Below are positions 31,703 to 43,400 of a DNA stretch of 64,000 bases, piece by piece. The notes under the pieces were generated by a model that saw nothing but the letters and a program-made list of their open reading frames with translations, was not told the origin of the DNA and did not search any database. How positions within the stretch are numbered: position 1 is the stretch's first letter; each line of letters starts with the position of its first letter. Made by a program: the position numbers and the translations under genes. The DNA comes from Benincasa hispida (Eukaryota > Streptophyta > Magnoliopsida > Cucurbitales > Cucurbitaceae), in assembly GCF_009727055.1 (NCBI RefSeq), contig NC_052357.1, positions 84,156,970 through 84,220,969 on the forward strand, written 5' to 3'.

Positions 31703-33513
31703 TGTAACGACTTGACTTTCTAAGACACCTGATAGGGCTATTACTTTATGCATGCATAAACTTGTACATAGACATTTACATTTAAAATATGAAAATTAGA
31801 CTATTTTATAAAATAAAGAATTCAAACAAAGTTTCAACTCAAATTTCATAGTGTTTTTGTTCGAGGTACGCCTAGAACGAAAATTTTAAAATATGGAATT
31901 TAACTGAAAAATCTCAAACACCTAAGTTGTGTCAAAATCCAAATCATGGAAAAAAAACGAAAACATGAAAACAACACAAAAACTCTTATGTGAAAGCGTT
32001 TGTCTAGTCCCTTTGGCATTGTCACGGATTCCTCGTCAGTCCCCCGTGTATCCTCACCTTTACCTAAAAACATGCAAACATAAAGAATGAGTATAAAACT
32101 CAGTAAGTAATCCCGTTACTGGGATCAGGCTAGGCAATCACATGTAGTGAATGTTTGGTATTGGTGGGACCTGCATACTGTAACTGTTCTTGGAAGGCCA
32201 TCTAAGAGGATAATTTGTCTCGTCCTACCTCACATGTCTAGTGGCCTGATGAAGCACTATCAAACACATGAAAGTGAACCTGCAGGTTCACGGTATCGTA
32301 ACATGCAAATGAACCCATCGATTTAGGCATGTCTAGTGGATAACACACCGTCAAAATATGTTATTGAACTCGTCGGTCCAGTATGTCAAAACATACGGTG
32401 AGACGAGATTGTAAATCACCCCTCCTAGTCTAACATGCCTCATATACATAACTCATAATAGGTCCTAGAGCACAATCATAACATAACATAACATAACATA
32501 ACATAACATAACATAACATATTGTTTCAGCTTGCACATAGTCCCCATAACCTTTATGAATCATAGAAAACTCACATAAAGGTCATGCTTCGAAAAGAAAT
32601 CCATCATTAACTTAATATTTTTGAACTGGGCACCTGGCACGAAGGCACCAATAATAGTATCACTTACCTCAAGATCAACTCCAGATATAAACAAGTTAAC
32701 TATGTAAAATCCTTGAATTTGAAACCACTCCTAAAATAGGAATCAAATTTAAAGTTAACATTTAAAGTCTAACTTCAACCACCAAATTATCCAAATAATT
32801 TCTAAGAACTCCAAAAATTTTTTACCCACAATGTTATGGTCCAAAATCACCTAAATCAATCTCCACACCCACTGGACAACACCTCAATTCCTTCCATAAA
32901 CTTCAATCTAACTTTCAAATGCCAACAGCAGAAAAAATTTAGTCCAAACTTTGGTTGGGTTCATAAGACACATCATGATATCTATCAAAGAAAAACCCAA
33001 ATTCAAATGGGTAATGAGTAACTAGCAAGAACTAGAAAGAAACTCACAATGAATTTGCCCAAACTCCATAATACTTGCAGAACAGTAATTTGACATACCT
33101 CCAAATCTTCAACCTAAAACTCAAACACAATGGACGTCGACTAACCAAAGCAAGAACATTAATGGCATTCGACAACCAAAATGCGATGAAAAATAGAAAG
33201 TATCTCATCCAACAGAACCTCCAATGAGTCCACTTGATAGCAACAACGTGAACTGCACTTCGACAACTCCACCAGCAGCAACAAAGTGCTAAATCAACGA
33301 ATGACAACGTTCCACCTTTGATTGGGTCGAAGTCTACCGGTTGGTAGTGTAGGCGCTAGAAGCTGGACAAGCAAACCGACGGACAAGGCGTTATGCACGA
33401 CCAATTAGCACTGCTAAGTGGACAACTATGTGACTTGATGGGCTAGGTAATCTACAACTTCAAATAATTCGAGATAAGTAAATAAAGATTATTTACAAAT
33501 TTAGGATGTTACG
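31703..33513 (-). mobile_element. Gypsy-2 3' LTR
   Basis: + strand TGTAACGACTTGAC...GGATGTTAC, about 1.81 kb, uninterrupted. Its start is the reverse complement of the Gypsy-1 LTR end. It is the most complete LTR of this family in the window. Confidence 0.83.
32473..32521. repeat. (ACATA)n microsatellite
   Basis: About ten tandem copies of a CATAA/ACATA pentamer. The equivalent place in the other LTR of this element (58085-58100) has only two or so. Confidence 0.9.
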
Positions 33514-33530
33514 TTCTTTTCTCCTTAAGA
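33514..33530 (-). other. Polypurine tract of Gypsy-2
   Basis: Reads TTAAGGAGAAAAGAA on the - strand next to the LTR, as in Gypsy-1. Confidence 0.7.
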
Positions 33531-34007
33531 ACTTTCGTTCTAAAAGTTTTGATCTTGGAAGAGTTCTAGGTATTTTGTTCTCGTCTTATCCTCTTGTTCC
33601 CATGTTACTTCTTTGAATTGATGATTCTGCCATAAAACTTTCACTAGAGTTATCTTCTTATTGCGTAAAGTCTTCACCTCCCTTGCAAGGATTTGGGTAG
33701 CTTTCTCCTCATAACTCAAGTTCTCATTCAACTGTAATGACTCATAATTTACTACATGAGATGGATCTTCCATATACTTCCTCAGCACAGAGACATGAAA
33801 AACATTATGAACTGCATAAAGAAATGATGACAAGGCTAACTGCTCTATGGGGCCAAATCGCTCCAAGACCTAGAAAGGCCCAATAAAACGAGGACTTAGC
33901 TTCCCATTTCTACCAAACCTTAGGAAACCTTTCATAGGTGCCACCTTCAAAAATACTTTATCACTCACCTCAAACTCAAGGTCCTTATGCCTAACATCGG
34001 CATAACT
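33531..34007 (-). pseudogene. Gypsy-2 integrase C-terminus
   Basis: The - strand frames read VRHKDLEFEVSDKVFLKVAP near 33940-34000, LSPRFIGPF near 33875-33900, then VHNVFHVSVLRKYMEDPSHV and ATQILAREVKTLRNKKITLV through VLWQNHQFKEVTWEQE to a stop near 33540. This is the same chromovirus-type tail as Gypsy-1 25380-25850, with one stop near 33873. It breaks at 34008 where the Copia LTR starts. Confidence 0.85.
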
Positions 34008-34012
34008 ATTCT
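34008..34012. repeat. Left flank ATTCT of Copia LTR A
   Basis: Candidate 5-bp target sequence before TGTTGGGG. No partner is found at 47919, so the right side of the insertion is rearranged. Confidence 0.4.
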
Positions 34013-34205
34013 TGTTGGGGTTGATATCCTAAATCTCCTAGGGTCCTGTAGTTTGTAATTATATTATACAAACTTTTTATTTGTTTAATAAAATGTGAGA
34101 TGTTTTATTTGACATTTAGTAGCATTAAACCCACAAACCAATAAACCAACATCCAAAGTTATCATTTGTAGCTTAAACATGTATGTAGAGACATACAGGT
34201 GGAAT

Positions 34206-34840
34206 TGACAGGGCTCCAATTATATGGCAATATCAAAAGAGAATAAAAGAGAATAAAAGAGAAAAGGGGAAATTGGCGATTGAATCGGTTGAGAGTTGTT
34301 GTCGAGGTTGTTGGGAGAGGTTGAGGTTTAAAAAGAAGGAAGTAAACAAAAGAAAGGAGATTCTAAATATTGAGGAGTGAGGAAAAAGAGCTCTCGAGAG
34401 TCGGAGTTTAGAAGTCGCTGTCGTGAGAAGCCATCGTAGTGTAATATTCATCGTCTATGTCCATTAAGCGATCGTGTAGTAAAGCTCAGTAGTCGTGTAG
34501 CATTGGGTAGGCGATCATATAGCAAGAGGTAGATGATCGTATAGTAACTAAGAAGGTGATCGTGTAATAGTAATAACTCAACGATCGTGTAGGAGTTTGT
34601 GGGCGATCACGGAGGATTTAGTAAGCGATCGTTTAGTGATACTGAGCGATCGGGTAATAGATTGTAAATGATCATTTAGAATCTAGTAAGTGATCGAGTG
34701 ATAAGTGTGAGCAACCGTTCGGTCTTGTTGAGTCCATTAATTTAATAAAGAAGTTGTTCATAGTTTAACTGCTTTCTTAGAGATTATACCCATATGTTAC
34801 GTTAATAAAGAACTTATAGAATTAGTTTCCTAATAGGATC
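34206..34840. repeat. Inverted F2-LTR-like insert with a GATCGTGTAG motif array
   Basis: Absent from LTR C at the same point (GACATACAGTTGGATCATG near 45189). From 34455 to 34735 it carries about eleven variants of GCGATCGTGTAG/GATCGTTTAG at 25-30 bp spacing. In LTR B the same motifs appear as CTAAACGAT/CTACACGAC, so this piece is reversed relative to its host LTR. No clear TSD. Confidence 0.65.
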
Positions 34841-35791
34841 ATGTTTAAGTGATAACCTAAATGGTCTGTAGTAGATGGATAAGGTTGGATACTTTATCCT
34901 AGTGACACTACGAATATGACCCACTTTGTAAGTGTTACAATTGTTGTAAGTGCTAAAAATGATCTAATCTTGATCATTCATGTTGAGAGAGTGCCCAGAT
35001 CGCCGACTCAACAAGCCTACCATGTTGGGAATTCGTCTGATTAGGGAGCTGGAAACATAGCTACACAAGATGGAATTCACTCATTCTCCAATGTCGAGGT
35101 AAGTAGATAAATTGCTCATTTAAAGGTTGATTTCCGGGCTTGAATAATGTGGTGCCACACCCTCTCTTGGCCCGAGAGGGGTTTGGTCATAGTTGGACTA
35201 TGACTTATTGTTCATTAGAGGGATCACTGGTACTTAAGGAGTTAGATGTAATTATAGGGGTAAAATGGTAATTTTGGCTTAGCATACTTTAGAGCAATTT
35301 GTGAAGGGTTGTCGCACTGTTGACTAGTTATACCCAATGAACACAGAAATGTAATGTGAAGAGTGCAACTGTCAGTCTTTAGTGGAGTGTCCGACTGTTA
35401 ATGAATGTTAAATTTATTTAATTAATTATTCAAATACCATTGAAGCTTCAATCTACAGGTCCATGAGGACCATTCTGTAGCTCAACATGGATTTAATGAG
35501 AATCAATTTTGGATTAATTTGAATTTTTCAAACTAAATGAGGGAATTAACTATATGTGATATAATTAATTTAATTTAATTATATATGATATAATTACTAT
35601 AATGTATTTGATACATTGTAATATAAAGTTTATTTGAGAAGAAATAAATATTTGAATATGATTCAAATATTAATTATGTGAATTAGATTCATATAATTAA
35701 GTTTAATATAAATGAGATTTATATTAAATACCATTGATGATAGAATTAAAACTATAGGTAAAATTGTATATGATACAATATTAAACCATAG

Positions 35792-35796
35792 GTTAT
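35792..35796. repeat. Target-site duplication GTTAT, left copy
   Basis: Identical to 37811-37815. Confidence 0.85.
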
Positions 35797-37810
35797 TATT
35801 GGAGTTGATGCCTTAAATCTCGTAGGATTCTGTAGTTTGTAAACACTTGTATGAACAAACATTTTGTGATTTATAATATGTGATCTTTTATTCACTTCAG
35901 TCTATGAAATATTTGATATTTTAGTTGCATTAACCACAAACCAATAAATTAAGATCCATGATTATCGTTGTAAGTTAAACATGTATGTGGAGACATACAA
36001 GTAGATCGTGTTTTAAGTGATAACCTAAATGGTCTGTAGTATACGGATATGGAGGGATACTTATTCTGGTGACACTATGAGTATGACCCGCTTTGTAGGT
36101 GTTACAAATGTTGTAAAGTGCTACTAATGATCTGATCCTGATCATTCATGTATTATACATGCGAGCGGGGATGTTCTATACAAAGGAGTTTGTATAAGAC
36201 CAGACCACGAAATGTTTAGTCTCGTTATATAATGCCGTTCATAATTGAGACTTTCATTTCACTAGGATGACCATAGGTAACATGATCTTAATCCTGAGTG
36301 AGTTGTGAGCCTATGAAGGTGATCCTTTGATTTGTATGGGTGAGAGTGGCCTACCATTTTGGGGATTTTTCTGATTGGGGAGTTGGGATCTCAGCTACAC
36401 AAGATGGAATTCACTCCTTCCCCGAAGTAGGGGTAAGTAGATAAATTGATCCCTTAAGGCCTGGTTCTAGGGCTTGAACAATGTGGCGCCACACCCTTTT
36501 TTGGCCCGATAGGGGTTTAGTCATAGTGGGACTATGATATATTATTCATTAGAAGGATTAATGGTACTTAAGGAGTTATATGTAACTACAAGAGCAAAAC
36601 GGTAAACTGGCCTAGCAGTACTTACGAGCGATTTGTGAAGGGTCATCGTACTGTTGATTGGTTATATCCAATGGACACAGAAATATATATGTAGTGCGAA
36701 GAGTGCAACTGTCGGTCTTTAGTGAAGTGTCTAGTAGTTAACGGATAGTGGATAATGTGATTAAAGAGTTTAGTCAGTTATTCATGTACCATTGGAGCTT
36801 TAAGCTACAGGTCCATAAGGTCCTCTTGGTAGCTCAATGGATTCAAGTTGAGAATAATTTTTTGGTTTAGTTTGAAATATTCAAATTAATAAGAAGGAAT
36901 TTGATTATATATGATATAATTGAATTAATTCAATTATGTATGATATAGTTGATATAATCTATTTGATACATTAATGTTTGATTGGAGGAACTAATATTTG
37001 AATATGAATCAAATATAATTCTATGAATAAGATTCATAGTTATTAAATTTAATATAGATATGATTTATATTAAATGTCATCAAATAGAAAAAGAACTATG
37101 ATTTATATATTGTATAAGATGAAATATCAAAACCTTAGGTTATAAATATAATATGATAAGTTAGTTATTGTATTTATTTATAATTTATTAACTATATGAT
37201 AATTAAATTTTCCTTTTCTCAATAACCGACCTTAGTGGATAGTTATACGATTTTTGATGGAAAAGTGGAATAAAGATGAAAAAGTTGTTTTCTAATTATT
37301 CTACGAAAAGAAGACACAATTAGCAATCGAGTAAAAAAGAATTTTACTACATGATAGCTTTAGAGAGCCTAAACGATTGAGTATTGAGTCTATGCGATAG
37401 ACCTCATCTTCTACACGACAGTGTTATAGCTTACTCGATCATTCTCCTCCTTCACTCTAACTCTTCCCTTAATCCAAAATAAGCCAGAGTCCACCACTCC
37501 TGGATCCTCACACCAGAATACCAAAGTAATCTTATGGTTGTGTTTGATTGTTCGAGGATCGAATTTATACTCATTGTTGGTGTTTGAGGGAGTTCGAGTT
37601 CTTGTTCGTTGCATTCGTGACTGATAAAGGGATACACTTGAAGAAAGATTCTTCAAAGGTATTGTTTTCTTGATCCTTTGTATTTATTTCAAGAAGCATG
37701 CTGTAATTTATGTTTAATGTATAATCTGTTTAATATGACTGTGAATGTATGTGTTCTTTCACAATGGAGTTTGGACGGCTCATAGGTCCTCTATAATTAG
37801 AGTTCCTTCA
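35797..37810 (+). mobile_element. Solo LTR B of Copia family F2, nested in LTR A
   Basis: 2014 bp, TATTGGAGTTGATGCC (mutated TG start) to GAGTTCCTTCA, flanked by 5-bp TSD GTTAT. LTR A sequence (AAACCATAGGTTAT / ATGTTATAT) is continuous across it when compared with LTR C at 46353-46375. No internal region, so a solo LTR younger than its host. Confidence 0.87.
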
Positions 37811-37815
37811 GTTAT
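37811..37815. repeat. Target-site duplication GTTAT, right copy
   Basis: Matches 35792-35796. Confidence 0.85.
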
Positions 37816-37817
37816 AT

Positions 37818-38009
37818 GTTATATACATATATATATGTATATATATATATATATATATGTATATGTATATATATGTATATATATATATGTATATGTATAT
37901 ATATGTATATGTATATATATGTATATGTATATGTATATATATGTATATGTATATGTATATATATGTATATGTATATGTATATGTATATATATGTATATGT
38001 ATATGTATA

Positions 38010-38044
<35 letters not shown>

Positions 38045-38182
38045 ATATGTATATGTATATGTATATGTATATATATGTATATGTATATGTATATATATGT
38101 ATATGTATATGTATATGTATATATATGTATATGTATATGTATATATATATATATATGTATATGTATATGTATGTATGTATAT
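37818..38182. repeat. TATATG/TA compound microsatellite, ~365 bp
   Basis: Runs of TATATG and TATATATG repeat almost without interruption, producing spurious ORFs of M-Y-I-C-V residues on both strands. LTR C has only a ~40-bp GT/AT tract at this place (46366-46405). Confidence 0.95.
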
Positions 38183-38690
38183 TCAATTTTATTTTTGAAA
38201 TTTAGAGGAAAATAACTTCCCTCCCCTTAATTCTGTATTCATCTCACAATCAAAGTGGGTGGTTGAAGAAGGGGATACAGTTTTCTTCTTCTTTTTGACT
38301 TTATACAAAACAGAGAAGTGTTCTATGAGAATTTTCTCTGAATCTCATCTCTTCTCTTCCTTTCAAACTTTCCCTCTCTTCCCAAGAGCTCACAACTCCT
38401 TTAATTTTCATCCCAGAGAATACAGATGTAATTTTGTAGTGGTGTCCATAGTTCGAGGATTTTGAGTTCGTGAAAATACGTAATCAATTTGGGAGAAGAG
38501 GAAATTCGTGAAGAAGATCGGATCTTCAAGGGTAAGTCATCTCTATCCCTATTTCTCTCTTTCTCAATTTTTTGGCATGCTATAATTTTTAATTTGAATG
38601 CATGTTTTTATTCTGTAATTTTGTGTTTGTAAAAAAAAAAAAATGGGACGATCCACATTTCCGCTCAGAGCTTTCACAGGTTCCTTCAAT

Positions 38691-38702
38691 TGGTATCAGA
38701 AC
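38691..38702 (+). other. Primer binding site of Copia-2
   Basis: TGGTATCAGAAC, initiator-Met-tRNA type (one mismatch to TGGTATCAGAGC), 2 bp after LTR A. Confidence 0.85.
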
Positions 38703-41097
38703 CAGGTTTTGGTCCTAATTTTTTTTAATTTCATAGAATTGAATTACAGTTATGGTGGGTTTCCATTTTGTATTTTTGTTCATGTGATGAATGTGTATAG
38801 AATGTAAATGGTTTACGATTATTGGATGTTTTCGAAATTGACCATTTAGTTTTATAGCTTTAATTTACAAATTTTATTTGTAAGGACTTGTGTTTTGGGC
38901 ATATAATTTGCGATCGAGTCTATATTTGTCTATGTTAAGTCACTTATGTTGTTCTCGGTGAAATTCTGGAGAAAACGAGGATCAATTCGGTGAATTTTTT
39001 TATGAAGATTGTAGTTGTACAATGTTGATTGTACAATAGTGTTGCAAGTTGTGCCCTAGCATTGCAATACTACAATGCGGTGGACGGAATTCCTTTCCAC
39101 AGCATTGCGACGCTCCAAGACGGAGAAGAAGCGTGGTTCAACGTTTGATTCATGCACGGCTTGTGGAGTGACGTTTTGGTTCGATTCGTGGGTTTTTCGA
39201 TTCAGTTGGTTTGGGTTCTTCTGGGCCGGTTTGTGGCTGGTTCGAGTTGTTCTCAGTCCGATTCGAGCAATTCAAGGCTCGATTCACTTATTTCGAATCG
39301 GTTGACAACTATTATTGTAATATTTAATTTTTTTTAATTAATTAAATTAATATAAGTGTTATATTAATTTAATTAATTGTCTAGGTGTCCAATCCAAGTT
39401 CAATATTTTTTTAAAAAAAAATTATGCATATGATGTATGATTTAATTTTATTATTATATGTCATAATGTATGTGATATAGTATAAATCCCACCATAGGTT
39501 ATGCATTATTCATGCATTATTTATATTATAAATGTTATAATATATATAGTTGCATGATTTTATATTTATAGCATATTTACGCATCATATAATATAAGGAT
39601 TATAGTATATGGCTTCATGCATTAATAACATAATCATGCATCATTTACATTAGAAGTGTTATATATAGTTGAATGTATTTATAGATGTATGTCGTTAATT
39701 ACTTCATTGTTTTATTATAAGTGTTATATAAGTTTAGTAATGAAATGGAATTGCGTAATGCATGACACTACTTTAGGTAATTTTCTAATTGTTATAATTT
39801 TACTAAATACGTCATAACATGCAATAATTGGTTTTAATTTGTTTCATCTATTTTATAAAAATTATAATTAAATGAAAATTAGAAATTAAAAAATCAATAA
39901 TTCAGAATTAGGTTAAAATGATTTTTTAAAATAGTTTTAAAATATGATTCACATAGACCTAAGATTACATTTCTAATGATATTAGAAATTAAGTTTAATA
40001 TTTTAATCACTTTAATATGATTAAATTGGTCTTAATTAAAATATTGAATTTGTAACAAATATATCTATAAGGGACCTTTTGTCTAAGATTAGTTCTTTTT
40101 AGACTGGAATATTTAAGTTGATGGAAACGTAACACCCCTAGGAACTTAACTGGAAAGGTGAACTAGATAGATTTGCTACAAGCATGCAATTGTTGATTAA
40201 AGTTTATCAAAGTGTTTAATGAACATTAATCAAAATTGTTTAATTATCCAAAGTAAAAGTTACTTTTAGGCAAATTTAAACAAACACTTAGCTAAAATCA
40301 GTAGTCGAATTTTTCTAAGTTAAAGAACCCTGGGTAAAATGCTCAGTGGGAGGAAAATGGGTATATGATACTTCATTTTTCCTTTTCACGTTTCTCCCTA
40401 AAAGTTCATACCATGAGATCTATACTCAGCCTCGAGGCACTTTTGCTTGTGACCCTCTAAAGATGGTGTTTGTATAGGTCAATATCAAGGTGAATGGAGA
40501 GAGTGTTTATAGTAAGTGAGAGTGGGATGTGTGTCAACACATCCCACGGTCTCCCTCATTAGTTTGTAGTAAATTTTCATTCTCGGCCTCGAGGCACGTT
40601 TTCTTGTGTCCCCCTACTGATGGTATTCGCATGACTGTTTACACACTCTAGAAATGGATAAGGTTGCTTTAGATTTTTTCCTAATTAATTTTCCCCTACG
40701 GTTGGCTCATTGGGACAAAACTCTAGAATCTAAAATGAGGGGTTACACTGAACAATGAATTTCTTGACTGAACAATGAGGGGTTACACTCTAGAATCTAC
40801 AGTTAATAATTTCTTGACTGAACAATGAGGGGTTACACTCTAGAATCTACAGTTAATAATTTCTTGACTGAACAATGATGACTGATAGTTAAAGTAACAA
40901 GGAGTTGTTCTGTATATTGGTTGGGAATGTCTCATTTCAGTGAAGGGGCACATGATCACCTTACAATGGTTTTTTTCCTATCTCACTGAAACATCATTGT
41001 AAAATAGATGTCAATTAGGTTACATTGATTATTTTGCTAAATTTGATTGATTTTTCTAAATGGGTTAATGCATTGTATGTTAATATAAATAAATTGT
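38703..41097 (+). other. Copia-2 untranslated leader (~2.4 kb)
   Basis: Long non-coding leader between PBS and gag. The first ~950 bp is repeated after LTR C (46965-47918). It has GCATTGCAATACT/GCATTGCGACGCTCC dyads at 39055-39120, AT-rich stretches, and two TCGAGGCAC blocks (40431, 40589). The 62340-62637 leader downstream of LTR D is homologous to 40070-40360. Confidence 0.7.
40741..40880. repeat. 50-bp tandem repeat in Copia-2 leader
   Basis: TTCTTGACTGAACAATGA recurs at 40761, 40811 and 40861 with GGGGTTACACTCTAGAATCT between; period exactly 50 bp, about 2.7 copies. Confidence 0.9.
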
Positions 41098-41766
41098 ATG
41101 GTTTCAGCAAATATTATCATTATGACTTTTGCGACTTTAAACCTTCTCGCCGCCGACAAACTTACTGGTGAAAACTATACAATATGGAAAAACACAATCA
41201 ACACAATAATTATCATCGATGATCTGAGAATTGTCCTAATAGAGGATTTCCTCCTATTCCTACTCAAAACGCCACTTGAAACATTCGAGAGGCATCGAGC
41301 GATGGATAACGGTAAATGAAAAGGCCTGAACGTATATCTTGGCAAGTTATTCTGAAGTCTTGGCCAAGAAGTATGAGCTCACGATCACTGCCTATGAGAT
41401 CATAGAGTCCCTGTGGGAGATGTTCGAACAACCGTTCGCACAACTTAAGCATGACACTCTTAACAGATGTCCCGTATACAAGACGGGGCATCTGTTAGAG
41501 AACACGTTCTCAACATGATGGTCCACTTTAACATGGCGGAGATGAATGGGTGTGTCATTAATGAAGCCAGTCAGGTTAGTTTCATACTAGAATCTTTACC
41601 TGAAAGTTTCCTGCAGTTCTGTAGCAATGTTGTTATGAATAGGATTGACTACAACTTGACCACTTTGCTCAATGAGCTACAGATTTTCCAGTCCTTGATG
41701 AAAACCAAGGAACAAAAGAAAGAGAAAAATGTTGCCTCATCCTCTAAGAAGTTCTATAGAGGTTGA
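41098..41766 (+). pseudogene. Copia-2 gag (UBN2-type capsid)
   Basis: The first frame begins with ATG at 41098 and gives KLTGENYTIWKNTINTI and DDLRIVL, the start of a Copia gag with the conserved G-x-NY-x-W. A stop at 41317 is followed by a shifted frame (ASYSEVLAKKYE near 41340). From 41467 come ASVREHVLNMMVHFNMAEM, QVSFILESLPESFLQF and LTTLLNELQIFQSL to a stop at 41764. The deduced length of ~220 codons fits a gag capsid. The element cannot make intact gag. Confidence 0.85.
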
Positions 41767-42355
41767 TCTCTGGAACTAAGTTTGTGCCTTCTTCTTTTGG
41801 CACCAAAAAGTAGAAAAAGAAAAAAGGTGGAAGGGGGAATGCTAACCCACCAGATGCTACCCAGAAGGGCAGGCTGCAAAGGGAATCTATTTCCATTGTA
41901 ACCATGAGGGATACTAGAAAAGGAATTGTCCCAAATGCTTGGCAGAAAAAAAGAAGGCCAAGCAAGGTAAATATGATTTACTTGTTTTGGAGACTTATTT
42001 AGTGGAGAATGATGATTTAGCCTAGTTAATTGATTCAGGCTCTACTAACCATGTTTGTTCTTCATTTTAGAAAATTAGTTCCTAACGGCAACTGGAAGCT
42101 AGAGAGATTATGATGTGTGTTGAAACTGGACGCATCGTCTCGGCTGTGGCAGTGGGAGGACTTCGACTTTGTTTACAGAAATCATATATTATATTAGATA
42201 ATGTATATGTGGTTCCAAAATTGAAAAGGAACTTTATTTCTACAATGTGCTTATTAGAACAAAAATACTCTATTTCATTTGAAGTAAATAAAGTGTTTGT
42301 TTACAAAAATGGCGTTTATATGCAAATCTCGAAGATAATCTTTATGTGCTAAGTC
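41767..42355 (+). pseudogene. Copia-2 nucleocapsid and protease
   Basis: A zinc-knuckle remnant around 41893-41938 (H-C-N-H-E-G-Y-x-K-R-N-C; the first Cys and the His of CCHC are altered). The protease has an intact active site LIDSGSTNHVC at 42025-42057, but a stop (TAG) lies directly before it. The downstream frame from 42110 (YIILDNVYVVPKLKRNFIS, CLLEQKYSISFEVNK) is the standard protease-to-integrase linker. Confidence 0.83.
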
Positions 42356-43400
42356 TGTTGGCAACTAAAGCCCTCTCAAACACTGAAATGTTTAAAACTG
42401 TAGTAACTTAAAATTTCTCTTAAGGAAAATGCCCGTCTTTGGCACAGGACACATCAATCTCAATAGGATTGAGAGATTGGTTAAGAATGGACTTCTAAGC
42501 GAGTTAGAAGAAAATTCTTTACTTGTGTGAGTCATGCCTTGAAGGTAAAATGACTAAACGATCTTTTACTGGAAAAGGTCATAGGGTTAAAGAACCCTTG
42601 GAACTTGTACATTCAGATCTCCGTGGTCCAATGAATGTTAAGGCAAGAGAAGAATTTAAATATTTCATCACTTTTACTGATGTTTTTTCAAGATATGGGT
42701 ATGTTTATTTAATGTAACAGAAGTCTGAAGCTTTTGAAAAGTTTAAAGAGTTTAAGGCTGAAGTTGAAAATGCATTAAATAAAAAAATTAAGACATTCCG
42801 ATCTGATCGAGGTGGAGAGTTTTTGGATCTTACATTCCAGAACTATATGATAGAACATGGAATAGTATCCTAACTCTTAGCACCTGATACACATCAACAG
42901 AATGATGTATCAAAAAGGAGAAATCAAACCCTGTTGGACATGATTCGGTTTATGATGAGTTATGCTTCCTTACCTAACTCATTTTGGGGTTATGCAGTAC
43001 AGACTACAACTTATATTTTGAACTATGTTCCATCCAAGAGTGTTATGAGAACACCTTTGGAATTATGAAATGGTCGTAAAGCTAGTTTACGCCATTTCAG
43101 GATCTGGGGTTACCCAGCACCTGTGCTTGAGGCAAATCCTAAGAAATTGGAATCTTGTTCAAAATTGTGCCTATTTGTAGGTTACCCTAAAGGAATGAGA
43201 GGTGGTTACTTTTATGATTCTAAAGAAAATAAATTGTTTGTGTCGACAAACGTTACTTTTTTAGAAGAGGACCACATAAGGGAGCATAAATCACGCAGTA
43301 AGATTGTGTGGGATGAACTTTCCAACGAAACTACTGAACCTTCAACAAGAGTTGTTAAAGAACCTAACACTTCAACAAGAGTTGTTGAAGTTGGATAATC
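42356..43400 (+). pseudogene. Copia-2 integrase
   Basis: Degenerate HHCC finger with CESCLEGKMTKRSF near 42523. Core: HSDLRGPMNV (first catalytic Asp, ~42612), FITFTDVFSRYGYVYLM, FRSDRGGEFLDL (second Asp, ~42799), and VSKRRNQTLLDM (~42910), where the family has A/V-E-R-x-N-R-T, so the catalytic Glu reads Lys. The C-terminal part 43123-43398 has KKLESCSKLCLFVGYPKGMR and LSNETTEPST followed by a degenerate repeat of the TRVV segment. Stops at 42715, 42871 and 43066 break it. Confidence 0.85.

Larger units (their letters stand above)
34013..38688 (+). mobile_element. LTR A of Copia-2 (5' LTR, with insertions)
   Basis: Starts TGTTGGGGTTGATATCC, ends GGTTCCTTCA 2 bp before the PBS. It aligns to LTR C in three blocks: 34013-34205, ~34841-35796 and 37811-38688. 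Between them lie an inverted LTR-like segment and the complete solo LTR B. A microsatellite expansion follows. Confidence 0.82.

Noticed and set aside
32473..32521. Pentamer array as a telomere-like or regulatory repeat
   Set aside because: A simple (ACATA)n microsatellite that expanded in one LTR; the sister LTR has only a couple of units.
34455..34735. CRISPR-like spaced repeats
   Set aside because: Repeats are ~10-12 nt and variable, spacers are not unique fixed lengths, there are no cas genes, and the DNA is plant repeat sequence.
37745..38215. The longest open frames of the window (156, 129, 124 and 113 codons, both strands)
   Set aside because: They consist of the TATATG microsatellite read in several frames (Met, Tyr, Ile, Cys, Val only). 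No gene.
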